Assembly: GCA_021443945.1 (NCBI GenBank)
Contig: JABUSF010000003.1
Location: forward strand, 145,061 to 169,127
Source of the DNA: Ileibacterium sp.
GTDB lineage: Bacteria; Bacillota_I; Bacilli_A; Erysipelotrichales; Erysipelotrichaceae
Reading direction: 5' to 3'
DNA length: 24,067 nucleotides
Numbering within the stretch: position 1 is the stretch's first letter; every line of letters begins with the position of its first letter. Shown here in pieces: positions 14,997 through 22,531 of this stretch. The notes under the pieces were generated by a model. That model made no database searches. It saw only the letters and a program-made list of their open reading frames with translations, and was not told the DNA's origin. Made by a program: the position numbers and the translations under genes.

Positions 14997-17033
14997 TTAC
15001 ATTTGTCTTTGAACGTAGTCTTGAGAAATATTCATGAGATAGGTTTGGATGGTCTGCAGCTGCCGGCTTTTCAGTGCCCAAATGTAAGCAGGATTGTCGA
15101 TCATTGTTACATTCAGCAGGGCAAGCAGTTCCTGCTGGGCTTTGGTGTACCCGGATGGCAGAAGGCAGACCACTGCAAATTCGATGCCTTCATAGGGACC
15201 ATCGAACGTCTTGTTTTTTGGGTAGAGAAGATAGTACTGAAGCTGCAGAGAGCCGCTGGTGATGGTATGAAACAGGACAAATCCGTCTTCTTTGGACATC
15301 ACAGCACCAAGTTCTTCACGCTTCATGAGGTCTTCATAAATTTGATCGGTCTTTCCGCCGGCTGCTTTAGCGGCTTCGTAAACAAGGTTTGATTCACTGG
15401 AAAGAGGGACTTCACAGATTTTGAATCCGGCCAGCAGCTGGCTGGCGGCCTGAGAGGCCTGCTGTACATCTTCCATCTGTTTTTGGAAATCCTTCTTCTG
15501 AGCTTGTTCCTGTTTTTGACCCCAGGGAATGGCTTCGATGGCTGTGCGGATGGCCAGTTCATCTTTTTCATCGAGAAGGGCAGAAACTTCCAGAACCGGG
15601 ATGGACGGATGGGTCAGCGGCAGAGTGGAAATGATCAGCTCATAGCCGTATGCGGCGCCTGCTTCTTCCAGGGCCAGTGTCTGCGTCGCCAGCAGCCCTG
15701 GAAAGTTTTTTTCCAGACGGGCCGAAAGAAGAGAACTGACACCGATGCCGGAAGCACACACCACAGCCGTTTTGACAGGAGGCCGCTTGATGCGCTGGAT
15801 TCTTTCCAGACTGGCTCCCACATGCATGGTCAGAAATCCAAGCTCAGCATCCGATACGGGCTTGTGCACCTGCTTTTCAATGCAGGCTGCGGCCTGGCGG
15901 GTTTTCACAAATAAATCTGAGTACTGGGATTTGAGCTGCTCCAGCATGGGGTTGTAGATGGGCAGATCCGATCGGATGCGGGTCAGCGCCGGCTCCAGGT
16001 GGGTGATCAGACCCTGCAGAAACTGGTGATCGGCCATTAAATGGCTTGCCAGTTCCGGACCGTATCCGGCAGCAAACTGCTCCACGAGTTTTTTCAGGGA
16101 AGCATCTGCAGCCTTTTTTTGATTCTGCATTTGAGGCAGATAGGAAATTTTAGCCCCCTGCAGATGGAGAGCAATATAGTCAATTTCTGCCTGCGGGAAG
16201 GTCAGATCGAATTCCTTTTCCAGCACGGCAGTCAGTTTCTGGGCTTCTTTAAGAGCTTCCGGCTGAAGCATCAGTTCCGGCAGTGGGGCAGTGAGGGTTT
16301 CACTGTTTTGAATCCGGTCAATGGCAATGACAAGATGAATGACCAGACCAATGTAGCTGGATTGGGCATAACGGTCCAGGTTCAGTTCGTGACTGTACTC
16401 CTCAAAAAGGGTGAGAATCTGTTTTAAAAGCTGCTGGTTGAGCAGGTGCATGATGGAATCGTCGTTTCCAATTTGAAAGACCTGCTCTTCCAGCTCGGTT
16501 TTATTCAGGTAATTGACAGGCCTTGGACTGAGGCTGTTTTGAAGAATGGTGCCCATTAGACGGCGCCTGTCGTTTTCACTTCCTTCTACCATGCCTTTTT
16601 TGCCCACCCGCAGATGGAAGGGACGGACAAATTCGTCCAGAGCGGCCAGATCGTTTGAAATGGTCGCTTCAGAGACCTGAAACCGGTTGGCGTAGTAGAT
16701 CAGCTTTTCCGAAGACGGATGCTGCAGGAGTTCATACAGCAGCAGCATGAGCCGTTCTTCCTTATTGGTGTAGGAGACTTTTTCTGTTCGCAAAGCCTCC
16801 ATCAGGTTCCGCTTTCCTTCCGGACTTCCTTCCAGAACAAGCCCTTTTTGAGGCCGGGAGACCAGCTTAAGCCCCATTTTGGCAAGACTGCTGTCTACGC
16901 CTTCCAGTTCCCGGAAGATGGTGCGCCGGCTTGTGTTCAGACGGTGTGCCAGATCATTGATTTTTATGCCCTCATCATCGGGCTGCTGAAGCAGTATTTT
17001 GAGAATGCGGACAAGCCTGGAGGAGAAAAGCAT
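14997..17033 (-). CDS. mtlR: PRD-domain transcriptional regulator, MtlR type
   Basis: A 678-residue activator with the full MtlR/ManR layout. Residues 1-60 form an HTH with a NTSRRTIFRELEGV recognition helix, and about 85-150 a second (Mga-like) HTH. PRD1 follows at about 185-300 with His233 and His290, then PRD2 at about 310-415 with His345 and His404. A IIB-like domain has Cys426 in VVCASGIGVSS, and a IIA-like domain at about 530-650 has His589. All phosphoacceptor positions expected for control by HPr and the cognate EII are present. In the family, HPr-dependent phosphorylation of PRD2 activates, while EII-dependent phosphorylation of the IIA/IIB-like part inhibits when no substrate is being imported. 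AAGGA seven bases upstream sets the start. It sits inside the operon it presumably activates, directly after the EIICB gene. Confidence 0.93.
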   Translation of the reverse strand: MLFSSRLVRILKILLQQPDDEGIKINDLAHRLNTSRRTIFRELEGVDSSLAKMGLKLVSRPQKGLVLEGSPEGKRNLMEALRTEKVSYTNKEERLMLLLYELLQHPSSEKLIYYANRFQVSEATISNDLAALDEFVRPFHLRVGKKGMVEGSENDRRRLMGTILQNSLSPRPVNYLNKTELEEQVFQIGNDDSIMHLLNQQLLKQILTLFEEYSHELNLDRYAQSSYIGLVIHLVIAIDRIQNSETLTAPLPELMLQPEALKEAQKLTAVLEKEFDLTFPQAEIDYIALHLQGAKISYLPQMQNQKKAADASLKKLVEQFAAGYGPELASHLMADHQFLQGLITHLEPALTRIRSDLPIYNPMLEQLKSQYSDLFVKTRQAAACIEKQVHKPVSDAELGFLTMHVGASLERIQRIKRPPVKTAVVCASGIGVSSLLSARLEKNFPGLLATQTLALEEAGAAYGYELIISTLPLTHPSIPVLEVSALLDEKDELAIRTAIEAIPWGQKQEQAQKKDFQKQMEDVQQASQAASQLLAGFKICEVPLSSESNLVYEAAKAAGGKTDQIYEDLMKREELGAVMSKEDGFVLFHTITSGSLQLQYYLLYPKNKTFDGPYEGIEFAVVCLLPSGYTKAQQELLALLNVTMIDNPAYIWALKSRQLQTIQTYLMNISQDYVQRQM

Positions 17034-17046
17034 TCAGAAATCCTTT

Positions 17047-18405
17047 CTAGCCTGCAAAGTCAGTGACGATCGCGTCGTACTCTTTACCGCCCATGAAATT
17101 GGTGATGGGGTAGATTTTTGCCTGCGGGCAGCGGGCTGCTGCGCGTTCTGCCAGCGACTGATGGGTTACAACAACACTGCAGTCTGTCGGCAGATCGTTG
17201 ATTGCAGAGTGTTTGACTTCAATGCTGCTTCCGGCCGCGTTCAGTTTTTTGGAAAGAGCAGCGGCGCCCATAGCGGAGCTTCCCATTCCGGCATCACATG
17301 CGAAATAAATAATGTTGATGGCTTTGGCAGCAGGAGCTGTTCCTTTTGCCTGGGCTTTGGAAGCAGACACAGCGGATTTGGCTTCTTCCATGTCGCTTTC
17401 CTTGCCGAAAACTTTCAGCAAGACCATATTGCATCCGAAGGAAACGCCTGCAGAAGCAGCGACAGAAAGGAGTACGGGAACAAAACAGCCAGGAGCTGTC
17501 ATGCCCAGAATGGCAATGATGGATCCAGGTGAAGCTGCGGAAACAAGACCGCCGCCCATGGTGGAATTGATGACAACACCGGTAATGCCGCCGGCAATGA
17601 GACCAAGGATGGTGACTGGGTTCATCAGGACGTAAGGGAAGTAGATTTCATGAATACCGCCGAAGAAGTGAATGATGGCCGCTCCGGGAGCAGATTCTTT
17701 TGCGGATCCTTTGCCGAACATCCAGTAGGCGAGCAGCAGGCCAAGACCTGGACCTGGGTTGGCTTCGATCAGGAAGAAAATGGATTTGCCCATTTCTGTT
17801 ACCTGAGCCATGCCCATTGGAGTGAAGACACCATGGTTGATGGCATTGTTCAGGAAGAGGACTTTGGCAGGTTCAACAAGAATGCTGGTCAGCCAGAGCA
17901 TGCCGTTGGAAACCAGGAAGTTTACACCGGCTTCCAGAACGTTGTTGAGTGCCAGGCATACAGGGCCGATGATCAGACATCCGGCAATGGCCAGCAGAGC
18001 ACCGAGAATTCCGGCAGAGAAGTTGCGCACGAGCATTTCAAAGCCGTTTGGAATAATGGGTTCAACAACTTGATCGACTTTTTTCATGCACCAGCCGCCC
18101 AGCGGTCCAGCGGCCATGGCGCCAATGAACATTGGCGTTTCCGTGCCGGCCAGAATCCCCATGGCTGCTGTGGCGCCGATAATGCCGCCCCGTTCGCCGT
18201 ACACCATTTTTCCGCCGGAGTAGGCGATTAAGGTTGGCAGCAGGAAGCGCTGCATGGGGGAAACGATGGCGTTGAGGGTTTCATTGGGCATCCAGCCTGT
18301 TGGAATGAACAGGGCTGTAATAATACCCCAGGCAATAAAGACCGCGATGTTTGGCATCACCATTCCAGACAGGAACCGGCCGAAAGTTTGAAGTTTTTGT
18401 TTCAT
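17047..18405 (-). CDS. mtlA: PTS mannitol-type EIICB transporter
   Basis: A 452-residue membrane permease that imports and phosphorylates a hexitol, most likely mannitol. The IIC part (about 1-340) carries the motifs tied to mannitol binding: LNNAINHG (185-192), EANPGPGLG (215-223) and GGIHEIYFPYV (249-259), with His252 and Glu253 of the GIHE loop. A linker of Ala, Lys and Ser leads to the IIB domain, with phosphocysteine C370 in FACDAGMGSSAMGA. No IIA domain is fused; a separate gene downstream provides it. The start is the ATG at 18405 with GGAGAG just upstream. The open frame reaches 27 codons further up but crosses the predicted promoter. It is the first gene of the five-gene operon. Confidence 0.92.
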   Translation of the reverse strand: MKQKLQTFGRFLSGMVMPNIAVFIAWGIITALFIPTGWMPNETLNAIVSPMQRFLLPTLIAYSGGKMVYGERGGIIGATAAMGILAGTETPMFIGAMAAGPLGGWCMKKVDQVVEPIIPNGFEMLVRNFSAGILGALLAIAGCLIIGPVCLALNNVLEAGVNFLVSNGMLWLTSILVEPAKVLFLNNAINHGVFTPMGMAQVTEMGKSIFFLIEANPGPGLGLLLAYWMFGKGSAKESAPGAAIIHFFGGIHEIYFPYVLMNPVTILGLIAGGITGVVINSTMGGGLVSAASPGSIIAILGMTAPGCFVPVLLSVAASAGVSFGCNMVLLKVFGKESDMEEAKSAVSASKAQAKGTAPAAKAINIIYFACDAGMGSSAMGAAALSKKLNAAGSSIEVKHSAINDLPTDCSVVVTHQSLAERAAARCPQAKIYPITNFMGGKEYDAIVTDFAG

Positions 18406-18433
18406 GATCTCTCTCCTTCTTATTTCTGATTTC

Positions 18434-18462
18434 ATTCTAAAAGGGTGTGCAGGGCGCTTCAA
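18434..18462 (-). promoter_or_regulatory. Probable promoter of the hexitol PTS operon
   Basis: Read on the minus strand, TTGAAG (18462-18457) and TAGAAT (18439-18434) are separated by 17 bases and lie about 30 bases before the mtlA start codon. The imperfect -35 fits a promoter that needs an activator such as the MtlR-like protein. Confidence 0.55.
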
Positions 18463-18479
18463 TGCAAGCCTTTTCAGCT

Positions 18480-18536
18480 TTGTCACATGGAAAGAATGCC
18501 ACCCTTTTTGAAAAAGATGACACAGAAGGTGTGACA
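18480..18536. promoter_or_regulatory. Candidate operator: clustered TGTCACA/TGTGACA motifs upstream of mtlA
   Basis: Just upstream of the predicted -35 lie TGTCACA (18481-18487) and its exact inverse TGTGACA (18530-18536). A variant, TGACACA (18518-18524), lies five bases from the latter. On the plus strand TTGTCA (18480-18485) is followed 11 bases later by TGCCAC (18497-18502). As I recall, this resembles the half-sites described for Bacillus MtlR operators (TTGTCA and TGCCAA), with a slightly longer spacer. The position suits an activator site. Confidence 0.45.
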
Positions 18537-18550
18537 GTTTTTGAACAGGA

Positions 18551-18580
18551 AAACAAAAAGCGTCCGGACAGGCCGAACGC
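18551..18580 (-). terminator. Terminator of the EIICB paralogue gene
   Basis: On the minus strand GCGTTCGG pairs with CCGGACGC (one G-U pair) over a five-base loop, followed by T5 and further Ts. It sits directly after the paralogue's stop codon and separates it from the mtlA operon promoter. Confidence 0.87.
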
Positions 18581-18586
18581 AGAAAA

Positions 18587-20323
18587 TCAGCTCAGCTCAG
18601 CGAGAATATGATCGAATTCTTCTGTGCCGATAAAATTGGTAATGGTAAAAATCCGGGCCTGAGGACACTGTCTGGCCGTTTGCTCTTCTTTGGATTTGTG
18701 GGTGATGACAAAGCGGGATTCGGCCGGCAGTTTAGAGATGGAAGAGTGAAGCACTTTGAGAGGGCATCCTTTTTCACGGATTCGTGCCTGTAAGGAACCG
18801 GCGGCAATGACAGATGCAGCCGTGCCTTCACTGCAGGCGATGTATATGATTTTTTCCTCTTCGCCAGCCTTTTGCTGGGGCTGCATATATTCCCAGAAAC
18901 GCTGGATTTCCGCAGCAATGGGCTCAAAACCGGCTTCTTCCTCCAGATGATCTTCCACCAGAATGACAGCCCGGCAGCATTTGCTTCGGACTTCCTGACG
19001 GTCCTCACTGCAGGTAATGATGACATTGGCGGCTGGTGAACAGTCTTCCAGGCTGCAGGCAGAGACCTGAAGGGGAACGGAAGCTTCCTGAAGTTTGGAA
19101 TTCAGAATCGATGCAGCCGTTCGTGCACTTTTTGGATGACGGCTGCAGGTGCAGACAATGGAGAAAGCCGGATCCTGAGGCTGTATGGTGCTTTGGGGAA
19201 TATTCAATGCTTGCTCTGGCTGTGAGCACACTAAAACAGGGAATTCTTCTTCCTGCTCTTCCTTCAGAACTTCCAGCAGATCTTTAGCCTCCTGTTTGGC
19301 CGCGTTTTCTCTTCTGAGTTTGGTGGCGGTCTGCATCAGTGAGCAGGCTGCTCCAAAGGAAACGAGAGCAGAAACGGTCAGACTGACGGCAGCCGCCGCC
19401 TTCGTTTCAGGACCAGCGGCCTGAAACAGGGCAAAGACGGAAGCGGAGCCTGGAATCGTGCTTAAGCCTCCCTGCATGATGGAACAGATGGCTGTGCCGG
19501 CTGTACCGGCTAAAATCAGGGCTCCCAGAGTGCATGGATTCAGAAAAACGTATGGGAAGCAGACCCCGGGGATGCCGCAGAAAAAGTGAATGAGAGCAGC
19601 GAACCAGGCGCTGGAGCGGCAGCTTTTCCGGCCGGACAGCCAGCAGGCCATCAGGATGCCAAGACCGGGACCTGGATTGAGAACCATGAAATACAGAACA
19701 GATTTCCCAAAGAGAACTGCATCCTGAGCACCCATCTGGGTAAAAGGCTCAAGGGCGGCCGGACTGTCAAACAGAAGCAGTTTGGCAGGCTCAGCCAGAA
19801 TGGCCTGCATACAGTCTGCCCCTCCTTTTGCAGCGGTTTTGGCCAGTTCGCTGATTCCATTCAAAGTCATGACATAAACAGGACGTCCCAGGGTATAGAA
19901 AGCGGCCCACAGCAGAGCCAGGCTCAGAGCCAGAACGATCGCTTTGAGCGGTTTGTGACTGTCCCTTTCAAACCGGAAGGAAAACAGCTGCTGAATTTTC
20001 TGGATGTACCATCCGGCGATGCTGCCGGCAAGGATCACCAGAGGAAGAAAGGAAGAATGGCAGGAAGCGGCGATGGCAGAGGCACTGAAAGCCCCTGCGA
20101 TTCCTCCTTCCGGACCTGCCTGCAGGCAGCCGCAGCTCCATCCCAGCAAAACAGGAAGGCCAAAGTTCAAAATCGGCTTCAGAACAGAATTCATCTGCAG
20201 CTGTCCGGTACAGGCCAGGCCGACGGACAGGGCGCACAGCAGACCCCAGGCCAGAAAGGCGGTCAAATTCTGTTCAATGGCATATACAGTCAGATGCCAA
20301 AACGATTGCAGCTTCTCTTTCAT
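18587..20323 (-). CDS. Divergent mannitol-type EIIC with two IIB-like domains
   Basis: A 578-residue relative of the mtlA product downstream, alignable along its length but changed at key places. In IIC, AEPAKLLLF (177-185) and LNPGPGLG are kept. The family's NNAINHG is replaced by DSPAALEP, and the GIHEIYFPYV loop has become GIPGVCFPYV (250-259), losing the His-Glu pair important for mannitol binding. Residues about 387-455 look like a degenerate IIB domain with C391/C393 in VCTCSRHP, preceded by a Glu-rich helix (about 340-362). Residues 491-578 form a second, better IIB with C497 in IACSEGTAAS and the usual end QARIFTITNFIG. It is unusually Cys- and Ala-rich. AAGGAGAG nine bases before the ATG supports the start. 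The frame is fully open, so it is not a simple pseudogene. It may be a sensor or regulator of the PTS, or a transporter with new specificity; which is unknown. Confidence 0.82.
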   Translation of the reverse strand: MKEKLQSFWHLTVYAIEQNLTAFLAWGLLCALSVGLACTGQLQMNSVLKPILNFGLPVLLGWSCGCLQAGPEGGIAGAFSASAIAASCHSSFLPLVILAGSIAGWYIQKIQQLFSFRFERDSHKPLKAIVLALSLALLWAAFYTLGRPVYVMTLNGISELAKTAAKGGADCMQAILAEPAKLLLFDSPAALEPFTQMGAQDAVLFGKSVLYFMVLNPGPGLGILMACWLSGRKSCRSSAWFAALIHFFCGIPGVCFPYVFLNPCTLGALILAGTAGTAICSIMQGGLSTIPGSASVFALFQAAGPETKAAAAVSLTVSALVSFGAACSLMQTATKLRRENAAKQEAKDLLEVLKEEQEEEFPVLVCSQPEQALNIPQSTIQPQDPAFSIVCTCSRHPKSARTAASILNSKLQEASVPLQVSACSLEDCSPAANVIITCSEDRQEVRSKCCRAVILVEDHLEEEAGFEPIAAEIQRFWEYMQPQQKAGEEEKIIYIACSEGTAASVIAAGSLQARIREKGCPLKVLHSSISKLPAESRFVITHKSKEEQTARQCPQARIFTITNFIGTEEFDHILAELS

Positions 20324-20329
20324 CTTGAT

Positions 20330-20455
20330 TTACTCTCCTTCAAATGAGCCTGAATTCTTCTGTTCCAGGCCGTGGAAGAACCAGTCGGCGGGCTCAGTGA
20401 TGCAGGCGGTGCAATGGCCTAAAAAGGCCAGACGTTCTTCAATTGTCGTATGCAA
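20330..20455 (-). CDS. Possible small leader ORF before the EIICB paralogue (speculative)
   Basis: A 41-codon open frame begins with TTG (LHTTIEERLAFLGH at the N-terminus), continues through a mixed, protein-like stretch containing PADWFFHGLEQ, and ends at TAA. That stop lies immediately after the ribosome binding site of the paralogue gene. Against it, there is no ATG or GTG start and no Shine-Dalgarno, and the frame contains a small hairpin (TGGCCT/AGGCCA, 20415-20430). It could be a coupled leader peptide, a remnant of a lost gene, or chance. Confidence 0.25.
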   Translation of the reverse strand: MHTTIEERLAFLGHCTACITEPADWFFHGLEQKNSGSFEGE

Positions 20456-20479
20456 TTCTTAGGAAAAGTAAAAGAAAAA

Positions 20480-20498
20480 CGAACGAATATCGAACGAA
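20480..20498. repeat. CGAACGAA direct repeat with 11-base period
   Basis: CGAACGAA occurs at 20480-20487 and 20491-20498, one helical turn apart, upstream of the EIICB paralogue and right beside the terminator of the next gene. A third copy in the opposite sense (TTCGTTCG) lies at 22317-22324, upstream of the glycoside-hydrolase-like gene. This could be a pair of half-sites for a regulator. Confidence 0.4.
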
Positions 20499-20524
20499 AA
20501 ACAGCATGGGGGTCCATGCTGTTT
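20494..20524 (-). terminator. Terminator of the DUF4015-type gene
   Basis: A perfect 11-bp stem (AAACAGCATGG with CCATGCTGTTT) over a four-base loop is followed on the minus strand by TTTTTCG. It lies a few bases after the stop codon at 20532. Confidence 0.92.
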
Positions 20525-20531
20525 GATCGGT

Positions 20532-22271
20532 TTAATGATTTTGAGGTTTGGATTCGATGATGCCTTCTTTTAAATAATCCAGAGTCGCCATGTCACCCCG
20601 GTCCGTCCAGAGCAGATATCCGGACTGGCCGGCATCCATAATTCCCTGAATCTCCTGAGCAATCCGCTCAGGCGTGGTGTCGTTGTAGCCCTGCAGCCAG
20701 AGCCGCATGGCCGCGGGATTGGCCACCGTATTGACTTCTTCTTCCGCATTCTGAGTAAAGGCATTCAGAATTTCTCTGGATTGGGTCGCCGCATCGGTAA
20801 ATCCGTAGGCGGAGGTATCAAACGTATCCAGATAAATCATTGGACAGACAATGTCGGAGGCCGCCGCCATAGCCGGGACGAAGTGACCAATGTCGTAGTC
20901 ATACAGGTCGATCACCGGACCGCCGTAAATGTCGGAAGCGGTATAAACATGATAAGGGTCCAGTTCCTCCTGTATATAGAAGAGAAAGCCCTGAATGGCA
21001 GCGGCTTTGGATTCGCTGTAGTTGTTGTGAAGATCCACCAGGCCCAAGGTTTCATCGACGGTCATCCCATCTGGAAAGCGGCAGAAGTCGAACTGAACTT
21101 CGTTGACTCCCATCTCCGCGGCTTCCTTGGCCAGCCATCCGTTGTATTCCCAGGCTTCTCTTGAATAGGGGGAGACCCAGTAGTCTTCTGAATAATAGGC
21201 GGGATTGCCGTAAAGATCGGAAATGGCCAGGTTTGGATGGTCGAAGGCATAGGCAGAGTCTTTGAATGTTTCCAGACGGCCGATGATATAGAAGCCTGCA
21301 TTTTTCAGTTCCTGAATCAGTTTTTTCAGCTCTTCTTTGGAGATGAGCGACTGGTCCAGAGCGCTGTTTGGATTGTTGAAAAATTTTGGAATGATTTCTT
21401 TGCCGTTCTCGTCTTTTTTTCCGCCGGGAACTTCTGAGCTGTAAGCCAGTTTTCCATTGGTTCCTTTCAGCGCAATGACCAGAGCGTTCAGCCCTGTTTC
21501 GTTTTTCAGTTTGATCAGTTCATCCTTATGGGCAATGAGGTTTTCGAGTGTAATATGAATGCCCTGAATATCATCCCGCAGAGGGTTTCCGTTCCAGCTG
21601 ACCTTTGTTTTTCCTTTCAGGTCGGTTTGCTGGACATAGGCATCATAGGAATGGCCGCCCCCATACACTTCGTCATACACCGGGTTGAACATCATATTGG
21701 AAGAATAGTCTTTCACGGCGTTTTCATAAGTGGTTTCCAGGTTGGTTCCGGCAAGCCAGTAGTTTTTCCCATCCTTTTCCACTTCAAACCAGGAGATTTC
21801 ACCGGTGGCAGGATCCAAATCACTTGGCAGGACGGAAACAACTTTCAATTTTTCGCCTTTGGCAGCCACCACATCGGAGAGCTTGCCCTGCCGGCTGGTC
21901 CGCAGATTGACCAGTTTGCGGGGATAGACCGATTCGATCTCGACGCAGTCTTTCCGGCTGGGCACCAGATTTTCATTGGGAATGGTCAGTCGGTGTCCAT
22001 CGTAGGTGATTTGGGAGTCTGTTTCTCCCCGCCGGTCAATCACCACCTGGGCTCCTCTTGGAATCTGGAACACATCTTCATCCACTTCACCGTTTGCCAG
22101 GAAGGATTTTTTAACTTCCAGCATGTTTGATTCTGAGCGAATATAACGAACCGGATGGAGATAGGCATAAATCCCCATAAGGATGCCTGCAATAGCTATC
22201 AGGCATGAGACGCCAATAAATCCGAGCAATACGTATCGCTGCTGCTGTTTTGTCAGAGTTAGTCTTTTCAT
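20532..22271 (-). CDS. Membrane-anchored putative glycoside hydrolase (DUF4015 type)
   Basis: A 579-residue protein with one N-terminal transmembrane helix (about 14-37) and the rest outside the cell. Residues about 70-180 look like two small SH3-like beta domains (for example VIDRRGETDSQITYDG, then WFEVEKDGKNYWLAG). From about residue 235 to the end lies a TIM-barrel domain of the DUF4015 putative glycosidase family. Marks are GIHITLENL at its first strand, FYIIGRLETFKD, VQFDFCRFPDG (392-402), where the Asp of FDFxRFP is a candidate catalytic acid, then VYTASDIYGG and a final GYLLWTDRGD. SH3 plus barrel suggests binding and remodelling of a wall or capsule polysaccharide. The substrate is unknown and activity is not proven for the family. 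The ATG has a moderate AAAGAGAT site. It is a single-gene unit. Confidence 0.85.
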   Translation of the reverse strand: MKRLTLTKQQQRYVLLGFIGVSCLIAIAGILMGIYAYLHPVRYIRSESNMLEVKKSFLANGEVDEDVFQIPRGAQVVIDRRGETDSQITYDGHRLTIPNENLVPSRKDCVEIESVYPRKLVNLRTSRQGKLSDVVAAKGEKLKVVSVLPSDLDPATGEISWFEVEKDGKNYWLAGTNLETTYENAVKDYSSNMMFNPVYDEVYGGGHSYDAYVQQTDLKGKTKVSWNGNPLRDDIQGIHITLENLIAHKDELIKLKNETGLNALVIALKGTNGKLAYSSEVPGGKKDENGKEIIPKFFNNPNSALDQSLISKEELKKLIQELKNAGFYIIGRLETFKDSAYAFDHPNLAISDLYGNPAYYSEDYWVSPYSREAWEYNGWLAKEAAEMGVNEVQFDFCRFPDGMTVDETLGLVDLHNNYSESKAAAIQGFLFYIQEELDPYHVYTASDIYGGPVIDLYDYDIGHFVPAMAAASDIVCPMIYLDTFDTSAYGFTDAATQSREILNAFTQNAEEEVNTVANPAAMRLWLQGYNDTTPERIAQEIQGIMDAGQSGYLLWTDRGDMATLDYLKEGIIESKPQNH

Positions 22272-22483
22272 AAATAATCTCTTTCAATTTATCATATGCC
22301 TATGAAAAAACCAAATTTCGTTCGAATTGAGCCGTTGGGGAAGGGGATGCAAACAAAAATGCTCAGAAATTCCCCCTCAAAATAAACAGAGATGCAAAAG
22401 AATACTCAAAAGATGCAGGAAAAACAAAGGAAAGATGGAAGAAGAAAATTTATAGATCTGGAAGAAAGAGAGGGAGAGGGGAC
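22272..22483. other. Intergenic stretch with a purine-rich tract
   Basis: The 5' part is the upstream region of the glycoside-hydrolase-like gene, with TTGGTT and TAAATT as a weak minus-strand promoter candidate. From about 22390 to 22485 the plus strand is strongly purine-rich (A and G), with no recognisable gene. A plus-strand open frame crosses it but has no ribosome site and then runs antisense through the VanZ-like gene, so I do not call it. Confidence 0.4.
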
Positions 22484-22517
22484 AAAAAAACCAGCTTTCA
22501 AACGGGTAAAAAGCTGG
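22484..22517 (-). terminator. Terminator of the HAD/VanZ-like unit
   Basis: CCAGCTTT (22491-22498) pairs with AAAGCTGG (22510-22517); on the minus strand the hairpin is followed by T7. It lies about 15 bases after the VanZ-like stop codon. Confidence 0.9.
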
Positions 22518-22531
22518 AGAATGGTTTTCGG

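Noticed and set aside
18440..18465. Catabolite-responsive element (cre) near the mtlA promoter
   Set aside because: TTGAAGCGCCCTGCA was checked against the cre consensus, but the central CG is out of register and several fixed positions fail.
20415..20430. TGGCCT-AAAA-AGGCCA hairpin as a terminator
   Set aside because: Stem of only 6 bp and no T run on either strand directly after it; it also lies inside a possible coding frame.
20480..20498. LexA/SOS box at the CGAACGAA repeats
   Set aside because: The Bacillota SOS box is an inverted CGAAC-N4-GTTCG; these copies are direct repeats and lack the inverted half-site.
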